From Arcicella rigui (GTDB lineage Bacteria; Bacteroidota; Bacteroidia; Cytophagales; Spirosomataceae): a stretch of 64,000 bases of DNA. Shown here piece by piece: positions 16,635 through 26,000 of the stretch. The DNA is taken from the NCBI RefSeq assembly GCF_034929435.1, contig NZ_JAYFUM010000004.1, positions 53,117 through 117,116 on the forward strand, in the 5' to 3' direction. The notes under the pieces were generated by a model. That model saw only the letters and a list, made by a program, of their open reading frames with translations, was not told where the DNA came from and searched no databases. How positions within the stretch are numbered: position 1 is the stretch's first letter; every line of letters begins with the position of its first letter. The position numbers and the translations under genes are program-made.

Positions 16635-18680
16635 TCACAGCTCTAAATCATTTACTGGTTCAAACCAAACGCCGTCTTCTTTGATAATTTCAATTAACTC
16701 ATTTACGGCATTATCGGCATGAACAGATTTTTTCACTACGTTTTGTCCACGATAAAGAGCGATTTTATCTTTTCCGACACCCACATAGCCGTAATCAGCA
16801 TCAGCCATTTCGCCCGGGCCGTTTACGATACAACCCATAATTCCGATTTTTACACCTTTCAAATGTTCTGTACGTTTACGAATCATGGCAGTTGTTTCTT
16901 GCAAATCAAATAAAGTTCTACCACAAGAAGGACAAGAAATGTACTCTGTTTTACTCATACGAGTACGAGCCGCCTGCAAAATACCAAAGGCTGTGGAGTT
17001 GTAACTTTTTGATTTAGTGATTAGTTCAGCTTTTTCTGATAAATCAGGTAATTGTAAAAGTATTCCATCGCCAAAGCCGTCAATCAATAATCCACCACAA
17101 TCTGTTGCTGAAAATAATTGAAAATCACTTTCTGGTAAATCTGAATACTTTCGTAAAATCACTGCTGGCGTAGTGATTTCTTGGTTTATTAATTCAAAAA
17201 ACAGCCTACGTAATTCTGGCATAGCGTGTTCGTTGTTGGTGGCTACTACCAAAACTAATGTTTTATCAGCTTTAATTTGTTCAACTAAAGCTTCGTTCAA
17301 ATCTGCCAAACTGGTACTTAAAAAATTTAAAGTAGCGTGTTTTTCTGGGGCAACTTGATAAGCCTCAATGCTAAACAATGGGAATTTATTGAGTTTATCA
17401 CCTTGTTCAGCCCAAACGGATGCATCCAAAATCTCTTTTAAACCCATTGGCAACATATATTTTGCTGGATTTTGAGCCGTATAAATATAGTCAGCACCCA
17501 AATCATTCATTGTCCATTTGTCGGGCAGTGGCAAATAAAAATGACCAATTGGTTTTAAATCTTCATGTTGAGCAACTTCAATCTGCGAATAATCAGCAAT
17601 TACTCTCGGCACATTATGTCCTCCAAAATTTGCCACTTCATGCGTACTTCTTCTGAAATACTGGAAAGGATTAATAGGGGAATCGAATGAGTTTTGAATG
17701 CTGAGTGCTGAGTGCTGAGTTGATGTAAATGAGGGAATTATAGTTGATTTCTCTTTTCTGTTTGAATACCTATCAATCAAAGCTTTGGCAACTGGTGCTT
17801 CAAATTCTGGGTCTTCTGTTAGCGATACTCTTACGGTATCGCCCAAGCCATCTTCCAATAAAGTACCAATACCAACGGCTGATTTAATTCTTCCGTCTTC
17901 GCCCTCTCCTGCTTCGGTTACGCCCAAATGCAAAGGATATGGTTTTAGACCTTCTTCGTTCAGTTTTTTACACAATAATCTATAAGCCTCTACCATTACT
18001 TGTGTGTTTGAAGCCTTCATAGAAAGTACGATATTGAAGTAATTTTCGTCTTCGCAAATCCTTAAAAACTCCAAAGCAGACTCAACCATACCCAGTGGCG
18101 TATCGCCGTATCTACTCAAGATTCTATCACTCAAAGAACCATGATTTGTTCCGATACGCATAGCAGTACCGTACTCTTTACAGATTTTAACTAAAGGCAA
18201 AAACTTCTCTCTGATTCTGTCCAATTCTGCCTGATAAGCAGATTCAGTATAATCAATCGTTTCAAAACGCTTTTTGTCAGCATAATTTCCCGGATTGATT
18301 CTTACTTTTTCGACCAAACGAGCAGCCAATTCAGCAGCATTTGGCGTAAAGTGAATATCTGCCACCAATGGCACATTGTAGCCACGTACTCTTAATTCTT
18401 TGCGGATATTATCTAAATTTTGAGCTTCCTTCACAGACGGAGCCGTGATACGAACATACTCGCAACCAGATTCGACCATTCTAATTGTTTGTTCAACCGA
18501 GCCAATTGTATCCAGAGTATCGACGGTAGTCATAGATTGAACTCTAATGGGGAAATCAGAGCCCATCGGCACATCGCCAATATTGACAGTAATCGTTTTT
18601 CTACGAGAATATTCAGTTAAAGAGTTGGCGTAACGGTTGCCACTTTCGATAAGACTATTAAAAATTTGAGTAGTTGACAT
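16635..18680 (-). CDS. ispG: (E)-4-hydroxy-3-methylbut-2-enyl-diphosphate synthase, three-domain type
   Basis: The penultimate enzyme of the MEP isoprenoid pathway, a [4Fe-4S] reductive dehydratase. At 681 residues it is the long form (TIM barrel, inserted domain A*, Fe-S domain) found in plants, Chlamydiae and Bacteroidota. The barrel opens with PIRVQSMTTVDT; the Fe-S Cys are visible in CPSCGRTLFD and MGCIVNGPGEM near the C-terminus. The start is the ATG at 18680; the codon at 18704 is TTG and falls on the promoter box. About residues 320-335 (STQHSALSIQNS) are encoded by a low-complexity repeat seen in intergenic DNA, at a junction that tolerates insertion. Confidence 0.96.
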   Translation of the reverse strand: MSTTQIFNSLIESGNRYANSLTEYSRRKTITVNIGDVPMGSDFPIRVQSMTTVDTLDTIGSVEQTIRMVESGCEYVRITAPSVKEAQNLDNIRKELRVRGYNVPLVADIHFTPNAAELAARLVEKVRINPGNYADKKRFETIDYTESAYQAELDRIREKFLPLVKICKEYGTAMRIGTNHGSLSDRILSRYGDTPLGMVESALEFLRICEDENYFNIVLSMKASNTQVMVEAYRLLCKKLNEEGLKPYPLHLGVTEAGEGEDGRIKSAVGIGTLLEDGLGDTVRVSLTEDPEFEAPVAKALIDRYSNRKEKSTIIPSFTSTQHSALSIQNSFDSPINPFQYFRRSTHEVANFGGHNVPRVIADYSQIEVAQHEDLKPIGHFYLPLPDKWTMNDLGADYIYTAQNPAKYMLPMGLKEILDASVWAEQGDKLNKFPLFSIEAYQVAPEKHATLNFLSTSLADLNEALVEQIKADKTLVLVVATNNEHAMPELRRLFFELINQEITTPAVILRKYSDLPESDFQLFSATDCGGLLIDGFGDGILLQLPDLSEKAELITKSKSYNSTAFGILQAARTRMSKTEYISCPSCGRTLFDLQETTAMIRKRTEHLKGVKIGIMGCIVNGPGEMADADYGYVGVGKDKIALYRGQNVVKKSVHADNAVNELIEIIKEDGVWFEPVNDLEL

Positions 18681-18701
18681 GAATTTGTGAATTGTTCGAT
18701 G

Positions 18702-18709
18702 CAAAGATA
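18702..18709 (-). promoter_or_regulatory. -7 box for ispG
   Basis: CAAAGATA on the plus strand is TATCTTTG on the minus strand, a perfect TAnnTTTG box ending 21 bases before the ATG at 18680. Its position rules out the earlier TTG start. Confidence 0.6.
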
Positions 18710-18746
18710 CGTGATTCTGTAATTTAATTTTATTTCACACAAAAAA

Positions 18747-18775
18747 CCCTGATAAACTTAAAACGCATATCAGGG
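18747..18775 (-). terminator. Terminator for the hicB/CRISPR-side transcript
   Basis: Inverted repeat CCCTGATA / TATCAGGG with a 13-base loop. On the minus strand it is followed by a run of T (GTTTTTTTGTG type), so it should end transcripts coming from hicB. The rest of 18705-19065 is AT-rich DNA with a weak GGCTG/CAGCC hairpin near 19012 and no gene. Confidence 0.65.
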
Positions 18776-19065
18776 CTGAATGGTTATCAATTCCGAAGAA
18801 ATAGCCATTTTTTAAGCAAAAATGTGAAAGCTATAAGCGATGAGCTGTGAGATTTTAGGCTTTTGTGTTTCAAATCTGGAATGGTATGATTACAGGTTTG
18901 AAATTAGATGAAAACTATAACGCCTATTTTTTTGAAAATAGAGTAACCTATAATTTTTTGAGTAAGTTAATATTTTTTGACCCAAGTAAAATTAGAAGAC
19001 AATAAAAGAAAAGGCTGGATTACACTTACACAGCCATAACAAAATATTCACTTATTTTTAAAATA

Positions 19066-19443
19066 TCATACAAGGTTTACTGCCATTAGTTCACTGCCAA
19101 CTTTGTGAACAGCATCTTGTAGCTTCAAAATTTGTGCCTTGCTTGCTGTCTTACTTCCAGCTACATAGTGCCTAAGCAGACTTGCATTTATACCTGCATG
19201 CTTAGCAATTTCTGAAATTTTTAGGAAAGAGAAGCTATCAAAGAAAGCACTTAAATCATAGCTAATATCAAAATCAATATTATTTGCTTCTAAATCGTGA
19301 AAATCAAATAGCAAACCCTTCATCTTAGTTTGTAGTTGCTCTAAACTTTCAGCACTATCAACGAGTAAGTCATCTTCATAATTCACTCGCCCCCAAAAGA
19401 CTCCATCTTTGGCATTTTCGATGATTAGATTAATTTTTTCCAT
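19066..19443 (-). CDS. hicB: HicB-type antitoxin
   Basis: A 125-residue antitoxin and autorepressor. The N-terminal half has the HicB partial RNase H-like pattern (INLIIENAKDGVFWGRV strand, then DSAESLEQLQTKMKGLL helix). The C-terminal half carries an Xre-type helix-turn-helix ending ISEIAKHAGINASLLRHYVAGSKTAS, followed by LQDAVHKVGSELMAVNL, which is typical of Bacteroidota HicB proteins. It would bind and neutralise HicA. Its hicA partner lies on the same strand but 312 bases upstream instead of directly adjacent; the gap holds three decayed CRISPR units. Confidence 0.85.
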   Translation of the reverse strand: MEKINLIIENAKDGVFWGRVNYEDDLLVDSAESLEQLQTKMKGLLFDFHDLEANNIDFDISYDLSAFFDSFSFLKISEIAKHAGINASLLRHYVAGSKTASKAQILKLQDAVHKVGSELMAVNLV

Positions 19444-19514
19444 TTTATTTTAAAATTTTATCTGTATGAATTAAAGTTAGCCACAACGAGCAACCAAATA
19501 CCTATCCTACAGAT

Positions 19515-19678
19515 GTTTCAATTCCACTATGGTACGATTAAAAGTTCAATGAGATAGGCAAAAATCAAGAGAGATTCATCACATTTCAATTCCTTTATGG
19601 TCTGATTATAAGTAATTCACCTTGTGATGAATCAAAGTTGGGTTGAATGTTTCAATTCGTTTATGATTCGATTAACGG
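19515..19678 (-). CRISPR. Three degenerate CRISPR repeats with two spacers, between hicA and hicB
   Basis: Decayed copies of the main array's repeat lie at 19515-19544 (3 mismatches), 19583-19612 (5) and 19649-19678 (about 8). The intervening spacers are 38 and 36 nt, the normal size for this array, so these are true repeat-spacer units and not chance matches. They lie beyond hicA, 368 bases from the first repeat of the main array. The middle repeat is flanked by a 10-bp inverted repeat (GATTCATCAC at 19573-19582, GTGATGAATC at 19624-19633) and the third by a 7-bp one (GTTGGGT at 19637, ACCCAAC at 19685). Confidence 0.9.
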
Positions 19679-19755
19679 GAGAATACCCAACAACCAAGCT
19701 AATCTGAGTATCAATTTTAAGTAGTAGTGAAATGATTATGATTTTTAAAATCATT

Positions 19756-19938
19756 CTATTTAAGTCCAGCTTGTTTAAGAATACTGTTAAGTGTGCCTTT
19801 AGGAATATCTCCACCGTGAATTGGCACAGTTACCTTACCTTCTTTAGTTGAATGAATTAGTTGTAAATGACTCCCCTTTTGAACTTTGTTTATCCAACCA
19901 TCATCATGTAAAATTTTGAGTAATTCTTTTACTTTCAT
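19756..19938 (-). CDS. hicA: HicA-type mRNA interferase toxin
   Basis: A 60-residue toxin of the double-stranded-RNA-binding-like HicA/YcfA fold, which cleaves mRNA. The family pattern is complete: the DGWINKVQKGSHLQL segment with catalytic His24, then the VTVPIHGGDIPKGTLNSILKQAGL tail. It lies at the trailer end of the CRISPR array on the array's transcribed strand, 108 bases after the last recognisable main-array repeat. Upstream DNA holds a small hairpin, CGAC-AAAA-GTCG near 19960, that could be an operator. The expected adjacent hicB is displaced downstream by relic CRISPR units. Confidence 0.9.
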   Translation of the reverse strand: MKVKELLKILHDDGWINKVQKGSHLQLIHSTKEGKVTVPIHGGDIPKGTLNSILKQAGLK

Positions 19939-20046
19939 GCTATTATCTTATTTCAGCCCGACAAAAGTCGCAATAATGCGTCAAAATTCCAAATATTTTT
20001 ATTGGTCAAATAAAAAGTAAAAATGTCAACACAAATAAAGGCGTTT

Positions 20047-23000
20047 ATTTCAATTCTAAAATGGGGTTCGATTAAAAGCCCCGTCCACACACACGTCCGT
20101 AAATGCTGTTATATATTTCAATTCTATAATGGTAAGATTAAAAGCAGCTGTTGACAACCTGTACAAAGTACAAACGGTGGTTTCAATTCCATAGTGGTAC
20201 GATTAAAAGAAACCAAAGCCAGTTCGCTTTAAGCCATTCAAGAAAGTTTCAATTCCATAGTGGTACGATTAAAAGTTTCATTTTCTTGTCTTTTGCATAG
20301 CTATCAATACGTTTCAATTCCATAATGGTACGATTAAAAGTGATAACATTGCCTGTGAATATTCTTCGTAGTCAAACATTTCAATTCCATAATGGTACGA
20401 TTAAAAGAAATTAGAATTAAAACCGTTAAGTGTGAACACTGCTATTTCAATTCCATAATGGTACGATTAAAAGTTCTTTTTTAGCGTAGTCTTGCGTTAA
20501 TTTTATTCATTTCAATTCCATAATGGTACGATTAAAAGGTTACAAAACTTTCTCGACCAAGACCCACCAGAAGCTATTTCAATTCCATAATGGTACGATT
20601 AAAAGTACCCGTTTCATTTCATTTCACTACGCTTTTACTTTTATTTCAATTCCATAATGGTACGATTAAAAGACGGGGGTTTTTTGTTCGTCAGCCGAAT
20701 TATTGATATTATTTCAATTCCATAATGGTACGATTAAAAGGACTTGAACGCACTTTGTATGATTGTTGCAAGAGACATTTCAATTCCATAATGGTACGAT
20801 TAAAAGAGTGATAGAAAAGTACTGGATTGGTAAACTAAAAGAAATTTCAATTCCATAATGGTACGATTAAAAGTTAAGAATCTTTGTTCGTCACGGTTAA
20901 TTAGCGTCACTATTTCAATTCCATAATGGTACGATTAAAAGACAAATCTTAGAAAAAGAAACAATTTTTTATACTTGATTTCAATTCCATAATGGTACGA
21001 TTAAAAGACAGTTGGCGACAACCTTTTGACGGGAAATGCCAACATTTCAATTCCATAATGGTACGATTAAAAGTCTATAAGTTTTAATTGCTTCACTTAA
21101 TGCTTTGAAATTTCAATTCCATAATGGTACGATTAAAAGTTGGGTTGTTGGCGTTTACGTCGAACTCTGCCAAAAATTTCAATTCCATAATGGTACGATT
21201 AAAAGGCTTTGTATGGGCTTGAAGTTGTGGACATAAAGGCTTATTTCAATTCCATAATGGTACGATTAAAAGAAGAAAAACACATTAAACATAATCGTTT
21301 TTTACGCACATTTCAATTCCATAATGGTACGATTAAAAGCACAAAATCCATAAAGGTTTTATCAGTAGGGTTCAATATTTCAATTCCATAATGGTACGAT
21401 TAAAAGAATCCTGCTGAAAGTGAAATGATTTATGCAAGAGATATTTCAATTCCATAATGGTACGATTAAAAGCTTCTTCCCATATCGCAGCATCCACAGA
21501 CTTTCCGTATTTCAATTCCATAATGGTACGATTAAAAGGTTATTGAAGCTCAAAGCATATTCACCCTTTAAATCAATTTCAATTCCATAATGATACGATT
21601 AAAAGTTGCCTTTGTCTCTCAGTATTTGAGTGAGCGTAAATCAAATTTCAATTCCATAATGGTACGATTAAAAGAATGCAGGGATGCAACTTAAAGGATA
21701 GGTAAGCACGATTTCAATTCCATAATGGTACGATTAAAAGACTGCTCTTTTTGCCTTACTCGCAAAAGTTTTTGGTATTTCAATTCCATAATGGTACGAT
21801 TAAAAGGTGAAAATATTGACTTCTTAGTTACTTCTGTGCCGTATTTCAATTCCATAATGGTACGATTAAAAGAATTTCTTTTCTTTTGATTTATTCGCAA
21901 ATGGATTTATTTCAATTCCATAATGGTACGATTAAAAGACTAAGCCTTCGGGTGAAACAATTAGCATAAATTAATAATTTCAATTCCATAATGGTACGAT
22001 TAAAAGTAGAACCAAACTCTTTTTCCATCAGGCAGAATAAAATTTCAATTCCATAATGGTACGATTAAAAGTTTGTAGGTAATTTTAATAATTGTATTTT
22101 TTAAAAAAATTTCAATTCCATAATGGTACGATTAAAAGGATTCAAGAGAATGCAAAATACTGGAAGGCTGAGGCAATTTCAATTCCATAATGGTACGATT
22201 AAAAGAGTATTTTCATCGTAAACTAAACCATAAACTTTTTCATTTCAATTCCATAATGGTACGATTAAAAGAGTCCACTATACGGCTTTTATATGCTGTT
22301 TTTGGCATATTTCAATTCCATAATGGTACGATTAAAAGCCATGATGACGTGTTCCGTAAACAATGAGGTATGTAGATTTCAATTCCATAATGGTACGATT
22401 AAAAGAACGCCCTGAACGGTCATCGTAAGGGGTGTAAGTAAATTTCAATTCCATAATGGTACGATTAAAAGGATATAAGTGAATCAATGTGTAAGCTTAT
22501 TTTCGGAAATTTCAATTCCATAATGGTACGATTAAAAGTATAAGTGAATCAATGTGTAAGCTTATTTTCGGAAATTTCAATTCCATAATGGTACGATTAA
22601 AAGGCAAATTTGCTATCCTTTTACCCTTGCGAACCGCATTATTTCAATTCCATAATGGTACGATTAAAAGGGAAGTAGCCGTCGGAAAGCTCTTTAAAAT
22701 CTGCACTATTTCAATTCCATAATGGTACGATTAAAAGATCAAGACCTTATTAATAATTTCCTTATTAACAGTTAATTTCAATTCCATAATGGTACGATTA
22801 AAAGAATTAGAGAAATACAAAAAAAGCCAACGTTTTAAGGCATTTCAATTCCATAATGGTACGATTAAAAGGTGATTTAGTGATTTAGTGATTTAGTGAT
22901 TGGAAAATTTCAATTCCATAATGGTACGATTAAAAGGGAGCTTCAGTAGTAGTGTATGTACCAGACTGGTATATTTCAATTCCATAATGGTACGATTAAA

Positions 23001-26000
23001 AGTTATAGCCTGAATTAATATAAGGGACATAGCTCAGTCGTAGTGTATGTACCAGACTGGTATATTTCAATTCCATAATGGTACGATTAAAAGTGCAGGT
23101 TTAGTATCGAAAGATGGCTTGACAGTTTCAATTTCAATTCCATAATGGTACGATTAAAAGAACCCGGCATTATAAAATTATCAAGACAACAAGTTTATTT
23201 CAATTCCATAATGGTACGATTAAAAGTTAACCCCTACGATGTTAGGAGTCGATGAAGCTTTATTTCAATTCCATAATGGTACGATTAAAAGCAAAACAGT
23301 CAACCGGGTTTGGCGATATTGCTCCGATTTCAATTCCATAATGGTACGATTAAAAGTCGCAAGCGGTAAAAGAGAAGGTGAATTTTAGAAGATTTCAATT
23401 CCATAATGGTACGATTAAAAGGCCTTGTTTTTTGTCACCTTGCAAGATTTCCCAAAAATTTCAATTCCATAATGGTACGATTAAAAGGACCGAAAAAAAA
23501 CATTTTCGGCCATTATGCTCAAATTTCAATTCCATAATGGTACGATTAAAAGCTGGACATAATGCGAAGTCTATTCACATATCGTACATATTTCAATTCC
23601 ATAATGGTACGATTAAAAGCATTATCAGCCACAACCTTAATCAACTCCCCCTCAATTTCAATTCCATAATGGTACGATTAAAAGACAGACGGAACAATTG
23701 TATTTTCAGACGGTGTGACAAATTTCAATTCCATAATGGTACGATTAAAAGAAACGGAGAATTACTAACAAGTGAAATCGCTCCTTATTTCAATTCCATA
23801 ATGGTACGATTAAAAGACCAGTTTACTCCAAAAAAGTATTTACCTGTAAATATATTTCAATTCCATAATGGTACGATTAAAAGTAGCCCACCGTTTATTA
23901 CTGTTTGAACCTTTTCAACATTTCAATTCCATAATGGTACGATTAAAAGAATTTCTTGTTTTTACATCCCTTATAGCTTGTAAAAATTTCAATTCCATAA
24001 TGGTACGATTAAAAGTTTTTTGTTGTTGTATCATACTTAGAATTTTAAAAGAATTTCAATTCCATAATGGTACGATTAAAAGAAGATTCAATAAGGCAAT
24101 GGTCAAACAAACTTACTTATTTCAATTCCATAATGGTACGATTAAAAGAAAAAAGAAATTGATGAAAAGACCAAAACCCAAAAGCATTTCAATTCCATAA
24201 TGGTACGATTAAAAGTTGACACAATGAAATGAATGAAAAGTAAGAAAAGATTTCAATTCCATAATGGTACGATTAAAAGGGTTAAGGCTATTGCATCGTT
24301 GTACCTAAAAAAGTTCATTTCAATTCCATAATGGTACGATTAAAAGCAGTTAGGGCATTCAAAGCCTTTTTCTTGAGCAATCATTTCAATTCCATAATGG
24401 TACGATTAAAAGAGCCGTAACTCTATGGGAACTTATATCGACCATAAATTTCAATTCCATAATGGTACGATTAAAAGTGGTTGTAAAATATGACAAAGGC
24501 GGGGCCACTAAGTTATTTCAATTCCATAATGGTACGATTAAAAGTGTAAGGATTGCCATAGCGACTACGATAACAAAGGAATTTCAATTCCATAATGGTA
24601 CGATTAAAAGTAATCCCTAACGCACAAATAGGAAAAAGTACGGTTGTATTTCAATTCCATAATGGTACGATTAAAAGTGTCATAGATATTCCTGTTTATC
24701 GTGCTGAAAATCATTTCAATTCCATAATGGTACGATTAAAAGTTACGGTATCAAGTACCAACTACGGAATTGGAATATTTCAATTCCATAATGGTACGAT
24801 TAAAAGCAGAAGAATTAGCAGAAAAATACTTACTAAGTATATTTCAATTCCATAATGGTACGATTAAAAGTATTTGCCAAACCAGTATCAGTCGCCTCAA
24901 CTACAACATTTCAATTCCATAATGGTACGATTAAAAGAGTTTTTCTTTGTAGTTTACAGTATGCCCATATTTGGGTATCAGTCGCCTCAACTACAACATT
25001 TCAATTCCATAATGGTACGATTAAAAGCGAAATGTCACCGACAACAAGCTTAATTTTAGCCGTATTTCAATTCCATAATGGTACGATTAAAAGTAGAACC
25101 AAAGTACTTTAATAAGCAAGCTTTTGTTATTTCAATTCCATAATGGTACGATTAAAAGCCTTTATTTGAGATTAGGCAACACTTTAAATATTACTATTTC
25201 AATTCCATAATGGTACGATTAAAAGCATCACTTATGTTTTCTATCATGTAATCTGATAGCGTATTTCAATTCCATAATGGTACGATTAAAAGGCAAGCAG
25301 AGATACAGCACCTTTTAGAGTACAAGATAACATTTCAATTCCATAATGGTACGATTAAAAGTTATCTTGCTTTGATAGTTCTGCCAAAGCTTCTTCGATT
25401 TCAATTCCATAATGGTACGATTAAAAGAAAGAAATATCTGAAAGACCTTTTGTTGATTGGGTTAATTTCAATTCCATAATGGTACGATTAAAAGGGAGTA
25501 GGGATTGTTGGTTTTGTTATTGCGATTGTCATTTCAATTCCATAATGGTACGATTAAAAGAGGTTGTTTTGCATGATAGTTTTACGGTTTTATGATATTT
25601 CAATTCCATAATGGTACGATTAAAAGCAATCTAATCGGTACTTTAGAGGTTTGTGTTTGTCGAATTTCAATTCCATAATGGTACGATTAAAAGTTCACGG
25701 TGCAAAAGAAGTGATTGCTTGCGAAAGCGAATTTCAATTCCATAATGGTACGATTAAAAGATAGCATTAGGCATTAAAGATATTGAAAACAGGACTATTT
25801 CAATTCCATAATGGTACGATTAAAAGTCCTGAGTAGGTAGGTATGTCTTTTAGTCTAAATTATTTCAATTCCATAATGGTACGATTAAAAGAATAGTAAA
25901 ACAAGGTTCTCCAAAAGCTTAGTTGTATTTCAATTCCATAATGGTACGATTAAAAGCTAAAAGTAGGCAAATCGCTTGATTTATCAAATGTATTTCAATT

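Noticed and set aside
19632..19814. Sixty-codon frame between hicA and hicB on the minus strand
   Set aside because: It overlaps hicA and a relic repeat in another frame and shows no family pattern.
22007..25128. Spacers at 22007 and 25094 both begin TAGAACCAAA
   Set aside because: Ten shared bases at one end with the rest unrelated; too short to mean a common target.
25293..25370. CAAGATAAC and GTTATCTTG on either side of the repeat at 25332
   Set aside because: A 9-bp inverted match among 131 spacers is expected by chance and has no partner pattern elsewhere in the array.
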